From positions 30,627,674 through 30,691,673 of the forward strand of contig OX463808.1 in NCBI GenBank assembly GCA_949825045.1: a stretch of DNA of 64,000 nucleotides. Reading direction: 5' to 3'. Origin of the DNA: Argyresthia goedartella (taxonomy: Eukaryota; Arthropoda; Insecta; Lepidoptera; Argyresthiidae). The notes under the pieces were generated by a model. It did not search any database. It saw nothing but the letters and a program-made list of their open reading frames with translations, and was not told the DNA's origin. Positions 25,650 through 36,190 of the stretch are shown piece by piece (the stretch's first letter is position 1; each line of letters opens with the position of its first letter). Both the position numbers and the translations under genes were made by a program.

Positions 25650-26070
25650 AAATTATTAATCGTTCAAGTGCGGGTCGGACGCGCTCACGAAGGGTTCTGA
25701 ACCATCGTACAAGGAAACTTACCCATTAAAAATAATAAAACAAAACAAAAAGAGAATAATTATGTCCAAATGTGGATTTGAACCCAGATCCCTAAGATTA
25801 CAAAACCAATGTCAAACCAATTGCGCCACCACAACCATGTGAACAGCCGCGAAATCTACGATCATATTTGAATCATGTACTGGTTTGTAACACGGCTCTT
25901 GTATGGGGACCCCATTTACTTTATAAAATCTCGTCTTGTTCGTTATTTGTTGCTGTATGTAGCTGTTCATGAGATACATCCCGGTAGTGACGGACGGACG
26001 GACAGCGGACGCTTAGCAATGGGTACTTGGCAATTTGCCACCCTTCGGGAACGGAACCCTGATAACGTAC
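25650..26070 (+). repeat. RTE-type 3' UTR fragment, split by a SINE
   Basis: The left block (25670-25715) has GCGGGTCGGACGCGC then CACGAAGGGTTCTGAACC. The right block (25870-26065) has TTCATGAGATACATCCCGG, GACGGACGGACGGACAGCG and GGGAACGGAACCCTGATAA. The order matches the same family at 3940-4600. The SINE at 25727-25850 lies between the blocks, so it inserted later. Confidence 0.6.
25727..25850 (-). mobile_element. tRNA-derived SINE (family 3), minus
   Basis: On the minus strand, TGGCGCAATTGG gives a good A box and GGGATCTGGGTTCAAATCC a good B box, about 37 nt apart. An A/T-rich tail of repeated AAAAC/AAAT follows (25727-25755 on +). The anticodon arm and acceptor pairing are not intact, so it is a SINE and not a tRNA gene. 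Confidence 0.65.
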
Positions 26071-26856
26071 TACTTCAGTGACTTCGAACAATTTCCATCA
26101 AATTAAAATAAATAATACCCAAGCACGGTGACTATTTCTCTTTTCTTATTAGATGTTATTTCAGTTAATAGGCTGATTAACTACACGGGTTCGTGTCTGA
26201 GTGACAGTTGGACCGACATCGGGAGAGATAATCTGGTTGTTGCGGCCGCTTTATGAGTTTCACGACGCCGTACGACGGATGATGTGATCTTCGGTTAAAA
26301 TCTTAACATAAATCTTATCGTTTAATTTTATAAATAGGTGGTACTTATTTGTGTTTTTGCGATGCCTTTTGACATATTGGGCTCCGTAGTGCGACACCTT
26401 ACATGACTATCTGATCGCGAAACTTTTAATAGTAGTTTATGTGACTGATACATAATGCCTAATTATGTATAGTTACATACACTAGTTTATCTACCCACAT
26501 ATCATACGCTCTCTTTGATGTGTTCAGGAACCGCATGTTTGACCGGCATTGTGGCATTGAGTTGTTAAGCTTGTTCTGTAGTGCCAACTTCACAGACAAA
26601 GTAGGGGGGCGGCATGCAGGCGGGCGTCGGCGTTCGAAATTTGAATGTCATAATATGTAGAAAATTTACACATTATGGTCATAATGTTCAATATTTAGAT
26701 AAGAAATGAGTTTTTACTAAGTAGTTTAACATTATGCTGATTGTAACGTGTAGTTTTTGGACGCAGTAAAGACGGTTTATGATACGTGTGTAGATAAAAT
26801 ACCTAATGTGTTTGTGGCAGATTATCAACATTTGCAATGATAATTATAAATACCTA

Positions 26857-27126
26857 TAAAGGGTGTAACAGAAAGATGAGTTCATATTTTAGGGCGTTGT
26901 TATGGGCATCATTATAAACAATTTTCGCGATGAAACCTATTTGATCAGAGCAACTTTATTTTAAAATTCTGTATACAAAACAGCTTTTCGACCGGCCCAA
27001 ACTGTATGGAGACATGAAATTTAAAGTTGCTCAGATCAAATCTGTTTCATACTGGAAGTTGTTCCGAATGATGTCCCTAACAACCCCCTAAAATATGACT
27101 ACATATTTCTCTTACATTCTGTATAA
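26857..27126. mobile_element. Palindromic MITE of about 270 bp
   Basis: The left half reads GGGTGTAACAGAAAGATGAG, then CATATTTTAGGGCGTTGTTA, then TTGATCAGAGCAACTTTA. The right half is the reverse complement in the same order with moderate divergence (TAAAGTTGCTCAGATCAAA, then TAACAACCCCCTAAAATATG, then CTTACATTCTGTA). The arms are about 110 bp with a short centre. No coding capacity. Confidence 0.75.
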
Positions 27127-27820
27127 TACGTATATAATTTCTGATTGAATCCCGATACCCGCTATTGCGACACCCCTATAGTCCCTTCAATCAATGCGTG
27201 CGGTAGATCACAAAGCGGCATACAATATGCGTGCGCGCATACAACCGTCGATAGTGTCAATAAGTTAACGGGTCGTGCGCAACACTCATGCGCAGGGTTT
27301 ACCTAACCGCTGAACACGTGTGGTTTCAGATCAAGGCCTTTTAGGGTATATTGGATCGGTTGACACATCGGTGGAATCACGAAATGAATCGAATCTCGTG
27401 CGTCCGTGTCTCAGTTACTTAAGCAGTTAGTTAGATATACATATATTCATGGTTTATTTGGTTTATTGTATCGTTATTCTGTCTTGCCCGTTTCTGTAGT
27501 AGCCAACCAATTTAATCTTATATCTTTGACTTTGTCTTGGTATTCGTGCTGACATTTTAGTGTCTCAATCTTGTTGCTTTGGCTAGTTTGGTACATATCT
27601 GGAGTTGAAGGGCCTAACGCCAAAAGCTAAAAATTACGAATGAATTTAAATTGGAAAGGTTGGCCTTTTTTAACACTTTTATTAGGTTCACCTGTAACTA
27701 AGGAAGTAACTATGTTAACCAAAAGTTGCAAGATGAAATTCGACCTTCCAGGTTTCCCATTGAACTAAATTTTGAAATAATTATGTAAGTTCGATGACGA
27801 TGCAATATTATGATACTAAC

Positions 27821-28045
27821 GAGCTGATCTGATGATGAAGCCGGATGGTGGGCACAGGAACTCTGTAATAAAAAAACGCAATCGTTACGAGTTTGGGCTC
27901 TTTAGAATCGCCTCGGTGAGTAGTTGGAGGATTCGTGAGGGTACCGAGCTGATCTGATGATGGGACCTGAAGGTGGATAGTGGAACTCTTGAACGGCTAC
28001 TCACTAGTAGCCGTTCAAGAGTACCCCTCGAGTTTGGACTCGTTT
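27821..28045 (+). repeat. Minisatellite, 125-bp unit, about 1.8 copies
   Basis: GAGCTGATCTGATGATG starts at 27821 and again at 27946. Both units continue with a GGTGG...GGAACTCT block and a GAGTTTGG block. The second copy carries an extra hairpin at 27984-28021 where the first has ordinary sequence. Confidence 0.8.
27984..28021. repeat. 17-bp perfect hairpin inside the minisatellite
   Basis: ACTCTTGAACGGCTACT, loop CACT, then the exact reverse complement. The first minisatellite unit has GGAACTCTGTAATAAAA at this place, so the inverted arm is private to the second unit. Confidence 0.9.
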
Positions 28046-28164
28046 AATTTGTTTTAACGTGAATTAGACATGTGTTTTTTAGTTTTTTAAACTACTTAAT
28101 TATTATGAATCAGTTGTTGGTAGAAGAATTTTTATTTAATAAAAAGTGTTGTGTAATGTAATGC

Positions 28165-28262
28165 CTGAAACTGGATGATAAACATCGTAAATCTTTCATA
28201 TCTCCATAGCTGTAGCGATGGGTTGGCGGTTGGCTAGCCTCCTGTTACGCAAAATTGAGTTG
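28165..28262 (+). mobile_element. SINE family 1 fragment, just upstream of a spire exon
   Basis: TCTCCATAGCTGTAGCGATGG, GCTAGCCTCCTGTTACGC and AAAATTGAGTTGATGAA match the SINE body at 42100-42130 and 49680-49730. It ends about 55 bp before the acceptor of the KIND exon at 28319. Confidence 0.65.
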
Positions 28263-28318
28263 ATGAAAGGCGTCACGACACTTTTTGTGTTTTATGTAAT
28301 ACTTGATGTTATCCCCAG

Positions 28319-28458
28319 ATGACGAGGTCTCCGAGGGCTCCGAGACGGAGGGTGGCCGCGCGGATACTGACGACGAGGGCATCGAGCGGGACTCGGAGCC
28401 GGCGCCGCGCAGGTGTCGGAGGCGCCGCGCGAGGTTCATGCTGCGTGATGTCATCGAG
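28319..28458 (+). CDS. spir: spire exon, middle of KIND domain (acidic/basic linker)
   Basis: The acceptor is ATCCCCAG (AG at 28317-28318) and the donor GAG|GTAAAT (GT at 28459). The exon is 140 nt and starts two bases into a codon. It encodes an acidic stretch with GSETEGG and TDDEGIERDSE, a basic run, and ARFMLRDVIE. This matches the part of Spire KIND where an ADEG-type acidic loop is followed by a basic segment and the helix preceding the RAVCRAL helix. The match to vertebrate and fly Spire is from memory. GC content is far above the surroundings, as is common for coding exons. A partial second copy lies immediately downstream. Confidence 0.82.
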
Positions 28459-28487
28459 GTAAATTTACACACACATACACAACACAG

Positions 28488-28583
28488 CTCTACACCGACG
28501 ACGAGGGAATCGAGTGGGACTCGGAGCCGGCGCCGCGCAGGTGTCGGCGGCGCCGCGCGAGGTTCCTGCGTGATGTCATCGAG
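28488..28583 (+). pseudogene. spir: Tandem partial copy of the spire KIND exon
   Basis: From 28497 the sequence repeats 28369-28462 with three substitutions and one 3-base deletion over about 91 aligned bases. The donor GAG|GTAA is kept at 28583/28584. An AG at 28486-28487 could act as an acceptor, but it gives phase 0 where the upstream exon would need phase 2. Reading through from the first copy also shifts the frame. The gap after the first donor is only 29-38 bp, too short for an intron. I therefore read it as a local duplication unlikely to be translated in frame, although it offers a competing donor site. Confidence 0.75.
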
Positions 28584-28589
28584 GTAACC

Positions 28590-30119
28590 CACATCCTCAG
28601 TCACAGTCGACAGGCATTCCCTATCATTGTAATTGTAACCCAACCCACCACTATACCGTGTATCTTGGGAACCCAAAAAAGAAGCCTCAAGAAACGTACT
28701 TATTATGCCCCGAGCCACAAAACGCCGACAAGGACCTTATGATCGAAATATATAAAAGACGAATGGTGACAATAGTTTTGCTACGATGTAAACCGAAGTG
28801 ATCATAGAACACACGGCAACTCGAACTTATAAATTAACTCACACCGACCCACAACGTGTCTGAAATATTGAGTCGATGTGAGTTGCAGACTAAACATATG
28901 ATATCCGTCAATGACGTGACGTGTAGTTTAGGTACTTCATCCAACAATATACCATTGCGTGCGACGTAATCGTAAGGGTCCCCTAAGGCAGCCTTTACTC
29001 ATATAGGAGAGAACACATACTCAACAATGCGATTACCCGGAGATACCTAATGTTTATGGTTTCCGCAGCCATTACGTCACAGGAAAGAGCTTTTGAACTT
29101 TGGCTCGTCGATCATCGGCAATTGGTAATTTTATTCAACGAGTTTGCACTATACCCGCTAATCTCAGAAATAGTAGCTTGGGAGACGCAAAGCAATACAT
29201 GCTGTCTCTTATTACTACAGTCTATATTTGTAACTATGGACCACTGATAGAAACATCACTTTGATTTCCTGTCGGAATTTCCTAGAGCAATCTTGTCCAC
29301 TATCCAGCATATTTTTAGGTTCTTCTGTACTTAAATGTATATTGTGTCTTGTTGTGTAAGTGGTCTTAAGTCGATCTTAATCTCGGGTTTACATTTGTAG
29401 ACATGATAAACTTATTTTAAGCCAGGATAAGAGACACAGATTTATAGTAACCACAATCAAAAGTTATTGATAGTGAAAAGCTAGCTTTCATGATCTCACA
29501 AAACTAACACGCTATGAAACAAAAATCTTCTTTTATTTTTCGTAATCGTCTCTTAGACTAGGGGTAGTCTATCAAACGTGCAGACATTGTCTTGCGCGAC
29601 GGCCAGGCTTTAAGAAATTGCTTCCTTATGGGTGTCACGTCACAGTCAGCAATACGTCTGTTTGGTTTGTGTCAGCCACTAAAGTTTATGCGGTGCCGGC
29701 CTGTCGCCAAACTATTATATATCTTTATCAGAATGTTTTCTTCACGTACGCACAATTTCCCACCTGGATGCCAAATTCAAGCTTCTAGGTTATCTGGAAG
29801 TGGGTTTGATATTTGATCTATAAGTCAGTCAATGAATGCGTCATAAAAACGGCCGTTTTTGAATGTTAATAAACCATGAAAGGTTAGGGCATTTTTTTTT
29901 AAATTTGGTACCCTTTGTAAATTTACGGGCTTTAATGTATATGCCTAATTTCATATGTGTGGGTTGAATCGTTTTCGAGTAATCAAAGGGTCAAAAGTAG
30001 CTCGAAATGGTTCATGTCAATTATAATAGATGGCTGGTGCGTCGCCAGTTTCTTTGCTCGAATTTGGCTTGACACGCTGCCGTATGTCTTTAAATGACTT
30101 ATTCCTTAGCGACTCTAAT
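28590..30119. other. spire intron 1, first part: no repeats recognised
   Basis: Intronic AT-rich DNA. Open stretches at 29050-29247 and 29592-29816 have no motif. Nothing further supported. Confidence 0.5.
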
Positions 30120-30126
30120 CTAACTC

Positions 30127-30265
30127 TTTTTTTTTTTCGTTTATTCAAAATCATAAATTTACAATTTAATTAAGTTTTTCCACTCTCAAAGACCTTCTGG
30201 TCTATCTGGAGTGGTGAATAGACATAATAAGGCTAATAGACATAATTGAAAGTTAACTTTTTATA
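30127..30265 (-). mobile_element. Poly(A)-ended retrotransposon 3' end, minus
   Basis: A T run at 30127-30139 followed by CGTTTATTCAAAATC reads on the minus strand as GATTTTGAATAAACG and then poly(A): an AATAAA signal about 15 nt before the tail. The 3' UTR upstream on minus contains CCAGATAGACCAGAAGG. This is the only LINE-like end in the window with a true poly(A). No coding part could be recognised. Confidence 0.6.
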
Positions 30266-30519
30266 AGAAATAATAATTATTCTTATTTAAAATATACATA
30301 CCAAATCTGGTATAAGGAAGCAGTTCTACTGTTCTACTCTCTGAATGGCTTGTGTTGGTGATGCAACTGAGTGGATCAAGTCTCATATAGCCATAGACCA
30401 TTATACGATAAGGATCGGGCCCCTAAGTCGGAGAAAGCAGTGGGACGCACCACGTATGGGATGACATGATGTTGTAATACTTTGATTTTGGGATATACAA
30501 AAACATTTTCATGTAAAAT

Positions 30520-31085
30520 TTTGCTAAGACGAGACCATATAGCTGGCACTGTCATAAAGTTATCAGATCTCATATAGAGCCAAGCTTCTATATCTACACG
30601 CCTTAACTCTACAAGCCCTAACTTCACAAACTCGACACCGTTGTCAAAATATGTGGCTTGGCCGTTTCGCTACCGTCACATGTGCATAAGGTGACAAATG
30701 TATTCACTATTCATTACTTTTCTTTTACAATGTTAATTTTTAACTATCACCTTTCATTCATTTTCCAATCATTCAATCCGTTCTGTAGTAACGAGATTTA
30801 TTCATACAATCCGTTCTTGTAGTAACGAGTATAGTTCTTGTAGGTAGGAATAAACAAATGTTATTATTTTTTACAACATAATTTTTTCCTACAAGAACTA
30901 TTGTTTAACAGAAAAGTAATGAAGAGTGAATACATTTTTCACCTTAAGCCCGTGTTACAGTAGCAAAACGGTCAAGCCACATATTTAGACTAAGGAGTAG
31001 AGTTTGTGAAGTTAGGGCTTGTAGCGTTAGGGAGTATGAGATCTGATAACTTTCTGGCAGTGCCAACCATATGGTCTCGTTTCTC
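30520..31085. repeat. Large imperfect inverted repeat with nested hairpin
   Basis: The left arm (about 30520-30735) contains GAGACCATATAGCTGGCACTG, AAGTTATCAGATCTCATA, CAAGCCCTAACTTCACAAAC, ATATGTGGCTTGGCCGTTT and AATGTATTCACT. The right arm (about 30890-31085) carries the reverse complement of each in reverse order, with scattered substitutions and small gaps. The centre has a second inverted pair, ATAGTTCTTGTAGG...CCTACAAGAACTAT (30831-30903). No gene recognised in either arm. Confidence 0.85.
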
Positions 31086-31099
31086 TATGCCAATGTATT

Positions 31100-31969
31100 T
31101 ATGCACATCAGAGGTGCATTTTTCATAGCCCACTTACTATCTTTGCCTTTTTCCCGATTAATGATATATGTTTGTGGAATCGTGATTCAGCATTGTCATT
31201 TCTGTTTTAGACTTAAACAACATATCACTGGCCTCTAATGCACCGCACTCGCGATTTGACAACATTGTTAGCACGAAGTTCGGGTACACTTTAGGTAATT
31301 ATTATTATTAAGTTGCGTAAATTCTATATCAATTACATACTTGAGGATATAACATGTGAAACTGAAATTACGTAGGTATTTAAGATCTAATGTAAACCTT
31401 GCCACGCAAATATAGTTTCTTATTTCTTAATAATAACCACACAACGACAACGTTAACAAATATTTATGGAAAATGACGCGCTGGTTTGGCTTTTTCCGAG
31501 CGCCTCACGAAATAAAGGCACAAGCAAAACCGCTAAACAGCCTATAAAAATAATGTTTTAAAAACGCATTGGAAGGTTGATATGTAGTGAAAAAAATATA
31601 ATTTAATGATAAAAAATTGGTGATAGGATTTAATATAATATGTTAACTTACCTAAAACTTCATAAAAACGTTGTTTGAAGGTATAAAAACTCTTAGCGGA
31701 GATTGAAAAAAATAAGTAAAGTACATAACCGCACTAACCGCGCTAGTGCGGTAAAGTAAAGTAAAAAGCACTATTGCGTAGTAAGCTCCATTATGAACCT
31801 AAATTCGTTGCCATAAAGAGTCACTTTACGAACAACTGTGTTGAAAATTACATAAAATATAAATTGGATATAAAAGACTAGATATAGCGTTGAGAAGGTG
31901 CCTAGAATAGCTTTGTGCTCCATTCTTGTTTGTAACCATTACGACACGCATAGTAAAGATGAGATGACT
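31100..31969. other. Intronic, nothing supported
   Basis: AT-rich intron sequence with a small palindrome at about 31725-31752 (AACCGCACTAA...TAGTGCGGT). No gene or clear repeat. Confidence 0.5.
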
Positions 31970-33534
31970 AAATAAAACTAAAACTAAAATAAAACTAAAA
32001 AAGTGGTAAACTTAAAATAGAGATTAATCAAAAATGTTAAAGGTGAAGTATGCGGTATGTGTAAATAAATAGTGGTTGTGTGGATATATAATTATATTTA
32101 TATGCATGTACTACACATAATTAAATAAATACAATAAGTTTAACGTTTGGTTTCCTGAACTAGGTGTGTACATATATTTGTGTTACAAATGTATGCTAAT
32201 AGAAGGCGAATTTATGCTGACCGATTGAATCTTCCGTGGCATCGTAATTGAGCGTTAATAGCCATTTAGTTATAATGGCCTTGGCTTTGTGGACAGAACA
32301 ATGTTTAATGTTTAATGTGTACTTGCAGGCAATGTTATATATGAATGGGAAGGAGAAGGAGCTAAACCGTTGGGCGAATGTCGTGCGCAATGTAGGGGTT
32401 GGTAGCCTGTACACTCTTTTGGTCAACAGATAATCATACTCGAAGGAATTGAGGATTGTTTTGTGCTGTCTCAATGAGGCTCGTACAGTTGGCGAACTGA
32501 CAACACTCTGCATTCCTGCAGGAGAGCATGTGTCGGGTATTGTAAGGGCTTCCTCAACATCACCTTGAGGATGGAGCGCTGAGCCCGTTCTAGAGTGATC
32601 AGAAATGATTTCGCCGCCCCTCCCCAGGCCGTGATGCAGTAAAGAAGTAAGGATTGACACAGGGATGTGTAAACCAACATAAGAGTATCTTTATCTGCAC
32701 CTTGGCGTAAAATATTTCATTACTGGAATTACCTTTCTGACTCGGACTACCATGGAATTAATGTGGTACCTAAATGTAAGTTTTTCATCCAGTGTTAGCC
32801 CAAGGTATTTTATTTTGTCAGATCTGGCAATGGCAGGACATTCACACTGGGATCACTATGGTCACAAGAGTGGATGTGCAGTTGTTGTAGGTCTGGTGGA
32901 GGTTGAGACACAGCAGTTTTGTGAAAACAAACGAATTTTGTCTTGTCGACGTTCAGGGTAAGAAGGTTGTCGTTGAGCCACTTATTTACGTGTGTCATAC
33001 AGGACTTAGCCCTAGTCATTGCCAGACCCCACGTGTCGTCGTTTATCACCAGTGCTGTGTCATCCGCATAACATAACACCTCAACGCCACTGTGATTCGA
33101 GATAGCCTTCCACAGATCGTTTAAATATATAATGAAAAGCGTGGGACCGAGTATGCTGCCCTGCGGTACTCCAAAATGTATTGCCTCTAGTGAGCTACAT
33201 TTATTTCCTATTTTTATGCACTGAGATCTGTGTTGGAGGTAGCTAGAGAACCAGTCTAGGGCAGTACCCTGAATACCCACGGCTTCCAATTTTTTTAGAA
33301 GAATTAAAGGTGTGACCGAGTCAAATGCCTTTGCAAGGTCCAAGAAAACGCCGACACATGCTTTGCCTCTGTCCAACCCGGTACTTACTACTTTAAGCAG
33401 TTCAATGACAGCGTCTTCCGTGGACCTCCTGTGGCGAAAACCAAATTGGCGATCTTCCAGAATGCTGTAACTCTCGAGGTACTCTACGATACGTATATTC
33501 ATATTTTTTCCAGGATTTTGGACACAGTACTGAA
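31970..33534 (-). mobile_element. 5'-truncated CR1-like non-LTR element A
   Basis: Minus-strand RT core and C-terminus, then a 3' UTR ending in a tail of TTTTAG/TTTTA repeats (31971-32007 on +). The 5' end stops abruptly at the SKILEK motif of RT at 33534, directly against the tail of element B. It lies inside the large spire intron, antisense to the gene. Confidence 0.85.
32196..33534 (-). pseudogene. Reverse transcriptase of element A (frameshifted)
   Basis: In translation order: VSKILEK, RQFGFRHRRSTEDAVIEL, CVGVFLDLAKAFDSV (first catalytic Asp), HFGVPQGSILGPTLFIIYLN, and LCYADDTALV (catalytic ADD). Further on come KWLNDNLLTLNVDKTKFV, KYLGLTLDEKLTF and YCITAWGGAAKSFLITLE. Frames break near 33510, 32800 and 32640. 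It ends with NYDATEDSIGQHKFAFY and a stop at about 32196. Catalytic residues are kept, but the endonuclease half and the start of RT are missing. Confidence 0.87.
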
Positions 33535-35920
33535 AGAAAGAAAAGAAAAAATATTTATTCACAATAAATCCTTATTCCATATTGGTGGATCCCTGTCTCC
33601 CTAACTAGTTTAAACTGTATCTAGGGAAACAGTTCTTCCCGATTATAGTCACAATGTTTGTGAAATTAATAAAGTAGTTAAGCATGTACATTAATTACAA
33701 AAACAAAAAGATTTTATATAGTAGACAGAAAATTTAAAAATTATAATAATTAACCAGAGTTATCAAGTGTAGTGTAGGTGTAGTTGTTAGTGTAGGTGTG
33801 TGTGTTAGGCTTGTAGTGAGTGCAGTGTGGTGAATGTAAGTGTAATATACTTATCTTAATGGTTTTAGTACGCAGAGTCCATTAGGCTTTCGGTGCCCTC
33901 ATAATCGTGGGATCTCAGCCAGGTGTAGACTCTGTTTTTTAAAGTGTAGTTTCTTTCTTTTGAGATATTTAATTTATTGTGTATAGTACTGTACAAGCGA
34001 GGTGTTACATAGTTGTAGTGCCTACGCGCAAAAGCACTTATGGCACGTGGAACTGGAAAACGATAAATCCTCTTGGTACTTACAGGTAAGAGCGGGACTG
34101 TACGACTATGATATCGCCTAATACATTTTAATATAAAGGTCTGCCTGATGGTAAGCACATTGGATTCTTTATACACAAGCGTGGTGGGGTGCCGCCAGGG
34201 CGCGTACAGAAGAACTTTAAGCACGGCACGCTGGGCGCGCTCGGCCTCCAGTAGAATAGTTTTGCGAGCACCTCCCCAAGCACAGATGCAGTACTCAATC
34301 ACGCAATGGCATTAGGCGCTATAAGTCTGTAAAAGCAGAGTTCTATTTGCATATAAACGGAGGTGCTTGAATACAAATATGAGCTTACGTATCCTTTTAG
34401 CTGTCGCTGTAATGTGCGGACCCCAGTGTAGGTTATCATCTACAACGACACCAAGGTACTTTATGCTGGGCACCCTCAAGAGAGTTTCACAGCCGCACAT
34501 AACACCTTCCACTAATTCTCTGTTGCATGGATACGTGTGTATAGTAAGCTTGAAGTTTTGCTCTGGACTTCCAGCAGCAGTTTTACTGAAGCACAAATAT
34601 TAGGACTCATACTCAACAAGGAGATTGCAGGGTTCCTTTTTTTCCCCACCTTTGTTTATTGGAATTACAGCGGCAGTCTTCCAGCATTGTGGGAAGTTTC
34701 CTGTAGAAATGCTGAGATTAAAAATGTGAGTAAGTGGCTCTATAATTGAATTCAAGATGACCTTTAGCAGTCTATTGTTGATGCCGTCCAGACCTGGCGC
34801 ACCATCGCTGTTGAGAGATTTGATGATATTCTCAACTTCAATGCCATCAGTGGGATTGAGGAATATCGAGTTGGCAATAGACGTACCCGTGGTTTTTATT
34901 CTCATTGCTAAGATACTCTCGTTTGTGTTATGTTTATCCATTGTTTTGCAAGCTAATTTTTGTCCTATATTAGTGAAATATTCATTGCAGTGTTTTACGA
35001 ACGTATTTTTTGATTTTAATAGCTCCTCTGATGAGTCTTTCTTTTTGTTTAATTCACATATATCTCATAACTTTCCACATTTTCTTTGGATTGTCTTTAT
35101 TTTCTGCTAGAGTAGCAGCATTTTGGTTACACTTAAGCCTCTTCAGCATATCATTGCAATAGTTTCTGTACCTGTTATATGAAACTTGGATTATTGCGTT
35201 ATTAGGCTCTTCGCGGGATTTGAGGTGCAGCATGCTATGTTTGATGCAGCGGAGCAGACCGGGAGTAATCCATGGCTTAAGTATGAACCTACTACGGCTG
35301 ACGGTACTCGTCTAGAGTTTTTGCTTATTATACCTATCAGTGTATCTGAGAATATTTGCGCGGCTATCGAAGCATTATCGGAATTCAGAACTTGCGACCA
35401 GTCTGATTTTTCAGTCTCGGCTGTAACTCCCTGGTTGTCTATTTTAGTAACAGATCTGAACTTGGGTTTTTTTATTGTGGAAAGATAGAAGCCGACAATA
35501 GTCGCACTGTGGTCGGTTAGTGCCGTTTTGCAGACAATACCTATTGCGTCTAGTTTAGCACCCGCAAATATGTGGTCGAGGCATGAGAGTTCTCGGGTGG
35601 GTTTCGTGATGACTGGCCTGAGACCAGATTCAGCCGTCAGTATTGATTATTCCGGGCAAATGGTTTGATCTTAAATGTTAATATTTATGTCACCGGCTAT
35701 GATTAGATTTTTGTTGCGTTCATCTAATCAAAATCTAATGTTACCATCCGCTCTAGTGATTTCATAAAGTTAGTTTTATCGTTAAATGATGGCGACCTGT
35801 AAATAGCCAGGACTGAGTGGGAGCCTGCAAACTCCAAAAGAAGTCCGTTAGCATCCATGAGTGCCGGTTCATGTACATCCACCCTCCAAGTGTCTAGGAC
35901 AAAGGCGTTTTGCATGCGCT
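33535..35920 (-). mobile_element. CR1-like non-LTR element B with deleted RT core
   Basis: In minus order: endonuclease C-terminal half (35915 to about 35480), linker, RT start (34941-34600), then an abrupt jump to the RT C-terminus (34596-33865), a 3' UTR and a tail AATAAATATTTTTTC followed by TTTC repeats (about 33535-33560). The RT core with the ADD box is gone. The element is a relative of A and not a copy: their C-terminal regions share WGGAxK and ERAQRxxLKV but differ widely. Confidence 0.83.
33865..35915 (-). pseudogene. ORF2 remnants of element B (EN, RT start, RT end)
   Basis: Endonuclease pieces include AIYRSPSFNDKTNF, NLIIAGDININI, ELSCLDHIFAGAKLDA and LTDHSATIVGF. RT start: EVENIIKSLNSDGAPGLDGI, then FPQCWKTAAVIPINKGG. 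Missing: everything from the YRPISVL motif through YADD. RT end: KYLGVVVDDNLHWGPHI, YCICAWGGARKTILLEAE and VYTWLRSHDYEGTESLMDS. The deletion point lies at about 34597-34600. Confidence 0.83.
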
Positions 35921-36190
35921 AAATTCCATCCCTTACTTTAAAACGTGGGGGGCGATTTACTAACAATCCTGAAATATGTTTTTTATTATTTAAAACAAGC
36001 AGTCCCTATATCAATTTTCAGACCTCTAGCATCAAAATATACGGAAGTCTCACATAAAATTCCATCCCCTTATTTAAAAAGTGGGGGGTGATTTACTAAA
36101 AATCCTGAAATATATGTTTTATTATTTAAAACAAGGAGTCCCTATATCAATTTTCAGATCTCTAGCATCCAAATTTACGGAATACGGTTT
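35921..36190 (+). repeat. 131-bp repeat array, units 1 and 2
   Basis: Two adjacent units, each with AAATTCCATCCC, a GTGGGGGG block, ATCCTGAAATAT, GTCCCTATATCAATTTTCAG and CCTCTAGCATC or TCTCTAGCATC. The array begins directly after element B. Further units are at 37090-37330. Confidence 0.75.

Noticed and set aside
28245..28718. 157-codon minus-strand ORF over the spire exon
   Set aside because: It is the antisense shadow of the GC-rich exon and its duplicate; splice sites and homology support the plus strand.
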